Below, piece by piece: positions 47,427 to 55,849 of a stretch of DNA of 64,000 nt (position 1 is its first letter; each line of letters starts with the position of its first letter). The DNA lies in IMG/VR virus record IMGVR_UViG_3300046170_000162, positions 62,001-126,000 of that record; one strand, written 5' to 3'. A program made the position numbers and the translations under genes. The notes beneath the pieces are model-generated. The model was not told the origin of the DNA, made no database searches, and saw only the letters and a list, made by a program, of their open reading frames with translations. This DNA is from a virus.

Positions 47427-48887
47427 CTAGTTTCCTAATTTGATTTTAGTAATTGAGTATTCAAACTTTTCATCCTTGTACTGACGGATGCGTTCAACTA
47501 AATGGTTCAACGTTGCATTCATACGAAAACCATTGCTAATATCATCGGCAAAATCATATAGTGTTGCCTGACTCTTTGAGTCGTGCTTCCGTAGTGCCCT
47601 ACCAATAGACTGGAGATTGCGAATCTTAGACTTGGATGGGGAAGCAAATATCACATTGTGTAAGTTTTTTATATTGATACCAGTTGAGAACGTCCCATAC
47701 GATGCAAGAATAATTGCATTGTCCGTGTCCTCACAGATCTGGCGTGCCTCTTCTCGTTCCTCAGTGGGAACTTTGCCGTGGATAAAAAATATATGTTTAT
47801 CCCCTGCTTTACTATTTATCATTTCGTAAAGAGGTTCTCCGTGCTTCTCCACGTAGTTGAATAGAATTAGAGTGTTACCAACCAAGTCTCTAGCAAGACC
47901 AGTAATAATATTATTCCTTTTCTCGTGGGATATGATATAATCTATTTCATCAAAGTAAGAATCGAAACCAATATAATCGTGTTTACACAGCAGTACATTA
48001 ATCTTGAGTTCAGTCAGATGTCCTTTCTTCTGCAAATCTTTTGTGCGTATAGCATTATTAACTTTACCGAACAGACCTTCCAGTTGAAGTTGATGGCATT
48101 GCATACCATCCAACGTACCAGTCAGACCATATCTGTACTTGGCATTGTGGCACTTATTAAGAATACCTGTCAGCGACTTCGCTTTGTACTGGTGCGCTTC
48201 ATCGCCGATAACAACATCAAACCTATTAAAGTAATCCTTAGACTCCTTGTAGATAGATTGCCACGTAGAAATGACGACAGGACTCCTGTCATAACGGTCT
48301 CTTCCCCCGTAGATTTTGTGTATTGTGTTTCGAGCGTAGAATCCATATTGTTCAATGTCCTTGTAAAGTTGTTCAACCAAAGAGGTTGTAGGTACAATAA
48401 TCAAGATCTCTCTATTATATTGTAGGTGCCATCTGAGAAGGCAGTAGATTATGAATGATTTCCCAGATCCAGTGGGAGAGAGTAATAATCTACGGTTGTG
48501 CCGAAGTGCTGAATAAATGCTTTGGAGTTGGTAATCTCTCGCCTTGAAAGGAGTACCCAGAGATCGAACAAAACCATTAACTGCCTCGGGTGTGATAAGT
48601 GTGTTTTCTTCACCAGGGGTACCTGAGTATTTGTTGTCTACTATTGTATATTCATATTCCTTTTTCTGTAACCATTCCTCAAGATAATGAAACAACCCCA
48701 CAGGTAGTTCACCTGTCCCAGGAGAATACAGTCTGATCAATCCATCCCAATACTTGTAGCGTTTCTGTTGTTTCAGAAATTTTGCTTCTGGTACTGCAAA
48801 TGTAAAGTAATCACTTAACTCTCTATGCTGAGATAACTCAGCACCGATCCTTAGAGAAACTTCATTCTTCTTTTCAATGGTAACCAT
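47427..48887 (-). CDS. uvsW: recombination helicase UvsW
   Basis: 486 aa. Superfamily 2: LLLSPTGSGKSFIIYCLL (motif I), VIGDEAHQYK (motif II DEAH), YGLTGTLDG (motif III), SIGRALRKHDS (motif VI). N-terminal ~90 residues resemble the UvsW DNA-binding domain. Branch migration, R-loop removal and switch from origin to recombination replication. Confidence 0.95.
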   Translation of the reverse strand: MVTIEKKNEVSLRIGAELSQHRELSDYFTFAVPEAKFLKQQKRYKYWDGLIRLYSPGTGELPVGLFHYLEEWLQKKEYEYTIVDNKYSGTPGEENTLITPEAVNGFVRSLGTPFKARDYQLQSIYSALRHNRRLLLSPTGSGKSFIIYCLLRWHLQYNREILIIVPTTSLVEQLYKDIEQYGFYARNTIHKIYGGRDRYDRSPVVISTWQSIYKESKDYFNRFDVVIGDEAHQYKAKSLTGILNKCHNAKYRYGLTGTLDGMQCHQLQLEGLFGKVNNAIRTKDLQKKGHLTELKINVLLCKHDYIGFDSYFDEIDYIISHEKRNNIITGLARDLVGNTLILFNYVEKHGEPLYEMINSKAGDKHIFFIHGKVPTEEREEARQICEDTDNAIILASYGTFSTGINIKNLHNVIFASPSKSKIRNLQSIGRALRKHDSKSQATLYDFADDISNGFRMNATLNHLVERIRQYKDEKFEYSITKIKLGN

Positions 48888-49309
48888 TAGATAGGGAATT
48901 CAAACCGCTTTGCATCAATCGCGTTCTTCACTTGGAATCCACGATTGTTGATCATCTTTAAGATGTTCTCAATATAATTTATACAAGTTTCGAAATAAGT
49001 TACTCTCAAACCTTGCTTCTGAATATCTTCATCAGAATCTAGGAAGGTACTTAGATCACCCTTAAGCACTTTGAGATCAAAGACTTGATTGTTCTCGTCT
49101 GTTTTCTTTCCGCTATACCATAACCACTTCTCACGGTAACATCTCTTGAGTTTACATTTCTCATCCTCAAGAATTAATTTGTATTTGTTGTAATAGATGT
49201 GGTACTTCTGATGTAAACTTGCTATTTGCAAGGACTCGTTGCCCAAATCTGCTTCATTAAAAATAGAGTCCTTAGACCAGGACTCCTGCAACTCTTCAAG
49301 TAATGCCAT
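48887..49309 (-). CDS. uvsY: recombination mediator UvsY
   Basis: 140 aa, as in T4 (137 aa). ESLQIASLHQKYHIYYNKYK and RCYREKWLWYSGK are typical of UvsY. Loads UvsX onto gp32-covered ssDNA. Start shared with the uvsW stop by one base; follows the gp3-like gene by three bases. Confidence 0.88.
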   Translation of the reverse strand: MALLEELQESWSKDSIFNEADLGNESLQIASLHQKYHIYYNKYKLILEDEKCKLKRCYREKWLWYSGKKTDENNQVFDLKVLKGDLSTFLDSDEDIQKQGLRVTYFETCINYIENILKMINNRGFQVKNAIDAKRFEFPI

Positions 49310-49312
49310 AAA

Positions 49313-49873
49313 TTAAGATAAATTTTTCTTTCTACCACCGTCGATTGCTTGGATCTCGTATGATAGGTAATCGAATGATACGATTGATTGGAAATATTCT
49401 TGGTCACTAAGTGTACCGTCAAACTCTAGTGTACTAAGTTCCACTGGTTTCAAGTTCGTGAAGACGACATTGTATAGAGGTTGGAAGTTAGAGTTGAGGA
49501 TAGTCAGTGTACCGTCAGCAAAGATAAGATCATCACCTAAACCTTTGACGTTGTTCTCAGGAGTTGCGTCGATCATCTGCTGACGTTCTTCGAACCTCTC
49601 TGGAACTGCTAGACCACGCATCCAGTTATGGAGGATCAAATAGTTCTCCATACTTTCATCTACAAGAAACTGTAGATTGAAACGACCATAGTCGAGAGTA
49701 CCTTCAAGGTAGGTGCTTCTGAATGGTGTAGGTTGCTCAACCAAACTCATAGAGATGTTTGGTACGTTTGCCATCTGTGCGAAGTATGCGACCTTAGGAT
49801 ACTTTGCCAGAGTGAAGCGAAACCCACCTGGACTGAGGAAATTCCTATTGCTTATTTGCGTTTGAAAAGACAT
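49313..49873 (-). CDS. gp3: tail completion/sheath stabiliser gp3-like
   Basis: 186 aa. Tail-tube-like fold: NFLSPGGFRFTLAKYPKVAY, then YLEGTLDYGRFNLQFLVDES and SDQEYFQSIVSFDYLSYEIQ parallel the strands seen in gp19. Position between gp23 and uvsY is where gp3 lies in T4-like cyanophages I recall. GATAAATA late motif upstream. gp3 closes the head-proximal end of the tube. Confidence 0.6.
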   Translation of the reverse strand: MSFQTQISNRNFLSPGGFRFTLAKYPKVAYFAQMANVPNISMSLVEQPTPFRSTYLEGTLDYGRFNLQFLVDESMENYLILHNWMRGLAVPERFEERQQMIDATPENNVKGLGDDLIFADGTLTILNSNFQPLYNVVFTNLKPVELSTLEFDGTLSDQEYFQSIVSFDYLSYEIQAIDGGRKKNLS

Positions 49874-49901
49874 TATCTAAATGATTGGGTTCCGCCAATT
49901 C

Positions 49902-49909
49902 TATTTATC
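49902..49909 (-). promoter_or_regulatory. late promoter-like GATAAATA
   Basis: NATAAATA form, 29 bases before the gp3-like gene; overlaps the end of the 54-aa gene. Confidence 0.5.
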
Positions 49910-50069
49910 CACGATACTCTTGCAGTATATCGATAACACTATTGAGCATAAAATGTGCACCCTCCTCCCATTCTTCCGATTCCTCTTTATACTTCTTATC
50001 GATAATTTCAGTTTTTAGTTTTAGAACTCGGACATTTATGTCTTCTTTAGTGACGAAGTTCCTAGACAT
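49905..50069 (-). CDS. 54-aa acidic hypothetical protein
   Basis: MSRNFVTKEDINVRVLKLKT at the start, then EIIDKKYKEESEEWEEGAHF; helical, acidic. Start chosen at 50069 because longer frames run through the terminator and gp23. Late motif CTAAATATATC 17 bases upstream. Confidence 0.62.
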   Translation of the reverse strand: MSRNFVTKEDINVRVLKLKTEIIDKKYKEESEEWEEGAHFMLNSVIDILQEYRG

Positions 50070-50085
50070 TGTTCTTACTCGTACT

Positions 50086-50096
50086 GATATATTTAG
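50086..50096 (-). promoter_or_regulatory. late promoter-like CTAAATA
   Basis: CTAAATATATC between the gp23 terminator and the 54-aa gene. Confidence 0.5.
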
Positions 50097-50106
50097 GTGT
50101 GGACAC

Positions 50107-50132
50107 AAAAAAAAGGACCCCGTAGGGTCCTT
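50107..50132 (-). terminator. rho-independent terminator after gp23
   Basis: AAGGACCC-TACG-GGGTCCTT (8 bp) with eight U. Ends the capsid transcript. Confidence 0.94.
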
Positions 50133-50157
50133 TGAGTAAACAAATATAAGCGATCGC

Positions 50158-51525
50158 TTACATAAGGTTGTCAACCAAACTACGTCTGTAGTAACGGTTA
50201 GCGTTAGCAGTAAGAGCACCGCTACCTTGAGTTGTACCTTCAGCAAATGGGTTTGCAACAAGACCGTATCTTGTCTTAAATCCAATTTTTGGTTGGAAGG
50301 TGTCCTGACCAACCGCACGAACCATCTGAAGAGGAACGTATGGGCAGTAGAACAGTCCAGCATCATATGCAGAACTACCTTTGTATCCAGCAACGTAGAA
50401 GTGTCTGTCACTTACGTTTGCAGAATATGGGTCAACATAAACCTTGATTCTACCGTTCAACGTACCAGCAAGAGTGCTGCTATTGTCGTCAGGAAGTAGT
50501 CCACTGTTGCCAGCAAGAGCAGGAGTATAATCAAGAACGCCTGCCATTGACAATGCAGATGCAACGTCAGCAGAACAGATCAAGATGTTACCCTTCCCGC
50601 GTCTAGTCTCGTGACCAATCGCGTTCATATCTCTTTCGATGTTGAAAAGAAGACCTTTGAACTTCTCTACAGACCATCTACCGTTGGAGTCAACGTCAAG
50701 ATCGAATACACCAGCAGTTGCAGTGTTTGACTGAGAACCAGGTCTTGCAACCTTGTACACAGTACGAACAACTTCACGGTTGATTTCAGCAAGAACCTCA
50801 GTAGACAAGATGTTTGCCAACTCAGATTCAGCGTCCAATCCGTGAACTGCCTTAAGATCTTGAGCAAGTTCCAAACTGTACTCTGCCTTGAGTGCTCTGG
50901 ACTTCGCAGTCACAGTAACTTTCTCAATGCTGAAGTTCATTTCAGCGAAGGCATTAGAACCAGTACCTAGAGTCTCTGACTCATCGGTTCTCATTCCTGT
51001 ACCGTTGGTATATGTACCAGAGTCGTTAAGAAGACCTGGGTTTGAACCTGCTTGTGCAGATCCTTGTGATCCGAAACCAGAAGTCTGTGCTGCGTCAGTT
51101 CCAGAGAACTGTGAATCTGATTCGTTGAAGAACGCTTCAGAACCAGATGCTCTGTTAGTACCGTATCTAGATCTCATTGCGAAGATCAGACCAGTAGGAC
51201 CAGTCATAGGTTGAACACCAGCAATGTCATAAGCAATAAGCTTAGGCATTGAACGTCTAATCAATGAGATTAGAACTGGGTCGAAACCTGCAACAGGACC
51301 AGTTGCTGTAGCACCTGCAGAGAAACCTGCAGCGCCTGAAGTGGATCCAGAAGAGTTTGTAGGAGCAGCTTCGTTAAGGATGCCTGCTTCTTCTCTTAAA
51401 AATGATTCTTGGTTTTCGAGCAGAATTGCGGTGACCGCTTTCTTGTAGTTGTCCTTGATGGAATCAAGACCCTCACAATTAAGAACGGGTGACCACTTCT
51501 CCTGCAGATGTTCGGATTTGAACAT
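50158..51525 (-). CDS. gp23: major capsid protein gp23
   Basis: 455 aa. N-terminal propeptide with EEAGILNEAAPTN, where LNE-A fits the gp21 cleavage rule (L/I-x-E) near residue 53. Core features: FDPVLISLIRRSMPKLIAYD, GVQPMTGPTGLIFAMRSRYG and NREVVRTVYKVARPG. HK97-fold, builds the head lattice. AGAGG ribosome binding site. Confidence 0.97.
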   Translation of the reverse strand: MFKSEHLQEKWSPVLNCEGLDSIKDNYKKAVTAILLENQESFLREEAGILNEAAPTNSSGSTSGAAGFSAGATATGPVAGFDPVLISLIRRSMPKLIAYDIAGVQPMTGPTGLIFAMRSRYGTNRASGSEAFFNESDSQFSGTDAAQTSGFGSQGSAQAGSNPGLLNDSGTYTNGTGMRTDESETLGTGSNAFAEMNFSIEKVTVTAKSRALKAEYSLELAQDLKAVHGLDAESELANILSTEVLAEINREVVRTVYKVARPGSQSNTATAGVFDLDVDSNGRWSVEKFKGLLFNIERDMNAIGHETRRGKGNILICSADVASALSMAGVLDYTPALAGNSGLLPDDNSSTLAGTLNGRIKVYVDPYSANVSDRHFYVAGYKGSSAYDAGLFYCPYVPLQMVRAVGQDTFQPKIGFKTRYGLVANPFAEGTTQGSGALTANANRYYRRSLVDNLM

Positions 51526-51574
51526 TGCTTTTTACCTCTTTGGGGTTATAGAAAAAATAGTTTAATGACTAAAA

Positions 51575-52564
51575 TCACTTAGTCCAGCGTCTGATAGCGT
51601 CAACGTACTTGGACATTGAATCAGACATATCTGTTTCCACAACTGGTTGAACATCTTCGGCAATCGTTTCAGATGCAGTTTGTGGTTTGCTGCTAAAATA
51701 TGACTCCTTGAGAGTTTCAATTTTGCTGCGGAATGACTCTTCATCTTTAAACTCAACACCTTCTGAGAGACTTCCAAGTTTCTCTTTCTCGGTTTGGGCG
51801 AGACCTTCTGCGATCTCAGTCACGATTCCATTCTTACGAAAACCTGCCACTTGGTGTGTAAGGTCAACGTTCTTATCAATTTGTTCGTTGAGTTTTGCTT
51901 CCATCTGATCAAGTTCAGTCACCATATCAGTAATGATGTCTGCCTTCTCCTCGGGAACCTCAATGTGGTTCTCGACGAAAACTTTTTTGAGACCTGCAAC
52001 CACGCTCTCAGCGATCTCTGCTTTGAGACCAGTTTCAACTGCGAGTTGGTTGGCGTCGATCCACTGCTGAGTAGCGTAAGTTAGATACTCGTCTACTTGC
52101 TCAGCAAGTGTGGTCTTAACTGCTTCGACTTCCTCAGAAAGTGTACCTGCGTATTCCTTATGAACACGGTCAAGTTCCTCGTTGAGGCGTGATACAACAG
52201 CGGCTTCGAAGATAGTCGCTGCTTTTTCTTTGAACTCTTCAGAAAGATCTTCGCCTTCTGTAAGAGCGGCAACGTCAGCAGAAAGGTCGATCTCAATAAG
52301 ATCTTCGCCTTCAGCGTTTTCTGCTTCCACTGATTCTGCCTTCTGAGGTGATGCTGCAGAAGGTTTTGTCTTAGGTGATGCTGCCTGTGTTTGTGATGGA
52401 GTCTTCAGTTTGTTAGACTCATCATCAGGTTTTGAGTTCTGAGGTGTAGGACCTCCGAGATTCTCAACGCCACCCAAAGAAGAACCATCAGCAACAGCAC
52501 CGTCGAATTTTGCTTCGGTGACTTGCTTTTCTTCGGATGCCATTACTTCATTCTCTTGTGACAT
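51575..52564 (-). CDS. gp22: prohead scaffold protein gp22
   Basis: 329 aa, acidic and helical: Pro/Ser-rich N-terminal part, then long coiled-coil (VVSRLNEELDRVHKEYAGTL; VTELDQMEAKLNEQIDKNVD). Forms the inner core of the prohead and is degraded by gp21. TATAAATA late promoter 40 bases upstream; 49 bases before gp23. Confidence 0.88.
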   Translation of the reverse strand: MSQENEVMASEEKQVTEAKFDGAVADGSSLGGVENLGGPTPQNSKPDDESNKLKTPSQTQAASPKTKPSAASPQKAESVEAENAEGEDLIEIDLSADVAALTEGEDLSEEFKEKAATIFEAAVVSRLNEELDRVHKEYAGTLSEEVEAVKTTLAEQVDEYLTYATQQWIDANQLAVETGLKAEIAESVVAGLKKVFVENHIEVPEEKADIITDMVTELDQMEAKLNEQIDKNVDLTHQVAGFRKNGIVTEIAEGLAQTEKEKLGSLSEGVEFKDEESFRSKIETLKESYFSSKPQTASETIAEDVQPVVETDMSDSMSKYVDAIRRWTK

Positions 52565-52603
52565 TAGAGTTGTCTCCTTAGTAGTCTTTGCTATTCGTAA
52601 AAA

Positions 52604-52611
52604 TATTTATA
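52604..52611 (-). promoter_or_regulatory. T4-type late promoter TATAAATA (gp22-gp23)
   Basis: Exact TATAAATA just after the gp21 stop; reads into gp22 and gp23. Confidence 0.78.
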
Positions 52612-52612
52612 A

Positions 52613-53263
52613 TCACAGGGTATTTAGAAAATTTGAAAACGCGGAAATTTTCCGCTCTTCAAGTACCTTGAGATTAGCAGCGTTGTCGATTTGCTTCTTC
52701 ATAGTGGCAATTTCAGACTCTTGCATAAGTCCGTTGTTCCAGACCCATTCTTTGCCTTCCATAATTCCATTAACAAAAGCATCTGGTGCTGAGGGATCAG
52801 CAACAATATCTGCTGCAGTTGCTAACATAAAATCATCAGCAACGACTTTCGATCCATCTCTTGTTTCTTGGAGTGATCCAATACCACGAGATGAAACGCC
52901 TAGTTTCACACCTTCATCTAAAAGTGAACGTGTAATGTTCCCCATAGGGGTATCTAGGATTCTTGCTCTGCCCTTAAAGTTATTACCTTCTTGAACTAGA
53001 GAGGTGATCAAATGTGAAACTCGATCAAGGTTCACAGTAGGACCATCGGGATGACCCAACTCTCCTAGTGCGCGACCGCTTTTAACGTATGACTCGTTAT
53101 ATTTAGCAACTTCGCGTACCAGAGTATTAATAGGGTACATTCTTCCGTTGCGATTTTTGATCTCGCCTTGTAGGAATGTTCCTTCTATGTATAGGTTTTT
53201 CTTACCGTTCTTTTCCTCAGTAAGGATCTGAACGTCTTCAATCTGTTCCGTGATCAGTTTCAT
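52613..53263 (-). CDS. gp21: prohead core protease gp21
   Basis: 216 aa. Herpes-assemblin-like serine protease: GTFLQGEIKNRNGRMYPINT, LGELGHPDGPTVN (catalytic His) and LGVSSRGIGSL (catalytic Ser). Cuts core, internal and capsid proteins after L/I-x-E during maturation. Overlaps the core gene by 26 bases. Confidence 0.94.
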   Translation of the reverse strand: MKLITEQIEDVQILTEEKNGKKNLYIEGTFLQGEIKNRNGRMYPINTLVREVAKYNESYVKSGRALGELGHPDGPTVNLDRVSHLITSLVQEGNNFKGRARILDTPMGNITRSLLDEGVKLGVSSRGIGSLQETRDGSKVVADDFMLATAADIVADPSAPDAFVNGIMEGKEWVWNNGLMQESEIATMKKQIDNAANLKVLEERKISAFSNFLNTL

Positions 53264-53435
53264 CTGTGGGTTCCTCTTGAGTTTCGGGTTTCATCCAATC
53301 ACCTGCAATTTCTTTCTTCTTTGCTTCTAGAGCATTAGCAGTCATTGCTTTCATTGCGTCATCAACCTCTCCACTGAGATCTTTGTTCCCAGAAAAAAGT
53401 TTGTTGACAATTTCTTTCGCTTGGATGGATGGCAT
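53238..53435 (-). CDS. small prohead core protein
   Basis: 65 aa from MPSIQAKEIVNKLFSGNKDL; acidic tail (PETQEEPTDETDHGTD). Size, charge and position between gp20 and gp21 match T4 core proteins gp67/gp68; likely degraded on maturation. Start chosen because the upstream part lies in gp20. Confidence 0.65.
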   Translation of the reverse strand: MPSIQAKEIVNKLFSGNKDLSGEVDDAMKAMTANALEAKKKEIAGDWMKPETQEEPTDETDHGTD

Positions 53436-53454
53436 AATAAATGTCCTCGTATAA

Positions 53455-53464
53455 TAATATTTAG
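53455..53464 (-). promoter_or_regulatory. late promoter-like CTAAATA
   Basis: CTAAATATTA overlapping the gp20 stop, 20 bases before the core protein gene. Confidence 0.5.
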
Positions 53465-55083
53465 AATTCTCCGCGTTTATAGTCTGCTGGAGCGACTGAT
53501 TCGACACCGCTTGGACCTTCTTCTTCCTCGACTTCACCTTCCATTCCCATTCCACCTGCCATCGGTTCACCTGTCATAGGATCAATCGAAGCGGGGTCAG
53601 GAATCTTACCTTCTTCAATTTCTTTTTCAATCTGTTCGTCGATCTCAGTGATCTCCGCTTCAGTATGTCTTAGAATTTGACGACGGATATAGTCAGCAGA
53701 GAAGTATCTACCAACGAAAGGATCCATTGATTGAACAAGATTCAAACGCTCTGTTAGAATCTCTTTCTCTTTTAGTTCAGAGAAATAGTTGTCAGCAATA
53801 AAATCATATTGAATATGCTCTGACATCTCATCCCACTCTTCAATGCTGATAACACCTTTTAGAATGAGTTGAGTTTTAAGTAGATCGTGAAGTAGTTCAG
53901 AGAACTTCTTACGCAAACGAGTTACGAACTTTTGGAACTTAATCTCGTCACGTGTGATCTCTGCTGCGCGACCTAGGTTAAAGGTTGACTCTGATTCCAG
54001 TCTTGATTCTGGAACGTTGAGTGCACGGTAAAGTTTCTTCTGGAAGTATTTGACATCCTCAAGTTCTCCAAGGTTTTGTCCACCTGGGAGAGTAGTGATC
54101 TCAGTTCCTCTTCCACCTTCTCTACGTGGCAACCAGAAATCTTCGAGCATTGACATAAATTTTCTGTCATCTCTGATCTCTCCTGTGTCTGCGTTATAGA
54201 CCAATTTGTTTCTATAACGAGACATTACCTCACGGAGATATTGTTCTGCTTTTTGCTTAGGGAGATTACCAACATCAATGTAGAAAATTCTACGTTCTGG
54301 TGCTCTCGATAGTCTGTAGATAACAAGACTATCTTCGATCATCCTTAGTTGGTTGAGCGCTTTGATTGACTTGTGCAAATGTGACATAATCACATTCTTG
54401 TTCATATCTTTCAAACCACTGTGGGCGAAAGCAATTGCATCAGGAGCAACCTTGATACCAGAGGTTTCCATTGCTCTGAGACCTTTGGGATTATAAACAT
54501 AATACTCTGCAGACTTGCCAGCAAGTTGCGCTTCCATTGTCCTTGGATCTTGGAACTGTTTATCCTTAGGACGCTCCATCTCCACGACCTTACGGATTTT
54601 TCGTGGATCAATATATCTTAGTTCTGTGATACCACCTCTAGGGTTCTTGGTATCAATCATCTTGTGATAGTAGATCTTCCCGTCAATATACCAGCGACGG
54701 AAAATATCATATGCTTTCTTGTCAAAGTCAAGCAGACGGAGGATGTTAAAGAACTCCTCTCTAATTCTTTTCTTGATAGTACCACTGACTTTAAGATTAG
54801 ATAACTCCACGTCTACGGGACTATCATCTAACTCACCAGCGATTGCTTCGTTTACTACATCGTCAATAGCGCGATCACATTCAGGATGAATTGACATTGC
54901 GCGATAACGACGAATTAAATCGTTTTCATCTTTGTATGTTCCATCAAGATCGATTGCAGTACCGAAATACCCACCACCCGAGACTGGTGTCGCTGCATCA
55001 TCTGACTCTTTACGCACGAAAGAAGGACCCTTCGCAGAGTCCTTCTTAGCACGTTCAAGAGAATAACCAAAAAGTTGGGACAT
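53461..55083 (-). CDS. gp20: portal vertex protein gp20
   Basis: 540 aa (T4 524). LIRRYRAMSIHPECDRAIDD, RRWYIDGKIYYHKMID, RLSRAPERRIFYIDVGNLPK, and VPESRLESESTFNLGRAAEI are classic gp20 segments used for phage typing. Dodecamer at the packaging vertex. TATAAATA promoter 27 bases upstream. Confidence 0.97.
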   Translation of the reverse strand: MSQLFGYSLERAKKDSAKGPSFVRKESDDAATPVSGGGYFGTAIDLDGTYKDENDLIRRYRAMSIHPECDRAIDDVVNEAIAGELDDSPVDVELSNLKVSGTIKKRIREEFFNILRLLDFDKKAYDIFRRWYIDGKIYYHKMIDTKNPRGGITELRYIDPRKIRKVVEMERPKDKQFQDPRTMEAQLAGKSAEYYVYNPKGLRAMETSGIKVAPDAIAFAHSGLKDMNKNVIMSHLHKSIKALNQLRMIEDSLVIYRLSRAPERRIFYIDVGNLPKQKAEQYLREVMSRYRNKLVYNADTGEIRDDRKFMSMLEDFWLPRREGGRGTEITTLPGGQNLGELEDVKYFQKKLYRALNVPESRLESESTFNLGRAAEITRDEIKFQKFVTRLRKKFSELLHDLLKTQLILKGVISIEEWDEMSEHIQYDFIADNYFSELKEKEILTERLNLVQSMDPFVGRYFSADYIRRQILRHTEAEITEIDEQIEKEIEEGKIPDPASIDPMTGEPMAGGMGMEGEVEEEEGPSGVESVAPADYKRGEF

Positions 55084-55109
55084 CTAATTATTAGAATTTT
55101 CTTCCCAAC

Positions 55110-55117
55110 TATTTATA
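55110..55117 (-). promoter_or_regulatory. T4-type late promoter TATAAATA (gp20)
   Basis: Exact TATAAATA between gp19 and gp20. Confidence 0.75.
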
Positions 55118-55146
55118 AGGTTTCAAATTAACTTTATTTGACCTGA

Positions 55147-55821
55147 TTAACTGCCTGAGTTTCCAGTGTTGACATCGTTGTCATAAGTCCAGTATTGAAC
55201 TTGGAATTCAACGGTGTATTCCTCTGGAGTATCTGTGGTTCCCCAGTCAAGATCGATCGCAGAAATGTTAGATGGCCAGATACCTTCGAACTTGTATGTA
55301 CGAATGATCTTACCTTTTCTATCCATCTGTCTAACTTTTGCCATCGCTTGATAATCAGCGATAGTGTTAGCATTTTGGAAGTTCTGCTGTAGTGCTTGAA
55401 TGTTGGTTGACCAAGATTCAAAGAACGCTCTCATCTTGAATGACTGATCGTTTAGAACAGTAACGGTCCAAGGTTCGAATGTTCTGTCGCCAGCAACCTT
55501 GAGGATTCTTCCTCTATAAGGAACTTCCACAACACCAACTGTTGATGCAGGAATGTTTGCTGCCTTCACGAGGAAGGTACCGAATGCGGATGCTTCGGAA
55601 GCGTTTAGTTGTGACTCACCAGCGGAGTTTTCAGATGCTTCTGCTGAAGAACCTGCTACTCCACCTGACTGAGGTGATACCCCATCCTGAAGGATTGGGG
55701 GTGCATAGATTTCGCATTGAAATAGATTCGGGCGGGCGAAATCTTTGACTTGATCTCGGAAGGAGAAGATCGGAGCTCTTACCGAGCTCTGCTCCACCTG
55801 TCCTGGTTGTTGTTCTGCCAT
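55147..55821 (-). CDS. gp19: tail tube protein gp19
   Basis: 224 aa (T4 163); N-terminal insert rich in Ser/Ala/Gly (QSGGVAGSSAEASENSAGES). KDFARPNLFQCEIYAPP, NIPASTVGVVEVPYRGRILK and FEPWTVTVLNDQSFKMRAFF match gp19. Stacks into the inner tail tube. AGGAG upstream. Confidence 0.92.
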   Translation of the reverse strand: MAEQQPGQVEQSSVRAPIFSFRDQVKDFARPNLFQCEIYAPPILQDGVSPQSGGVAGSSAEASENSAGESQLNASEASAFGTFLVKAANIPASTVGVVEVPYRGRILKVAGDRTFEPWTVTVLNDQSFKMRAFFESWSTNIQALQQNFQNANTIADYQAMAKVRQMDRKGKIIRTYKFEGIWPSNISAIDLDWGTTDTPEEYTVEFQVQYWTYDNDVNTGNSGS

Positions 55822-55849
55822 TGTTTTAACTCCTAGTTAGACTCTTGAA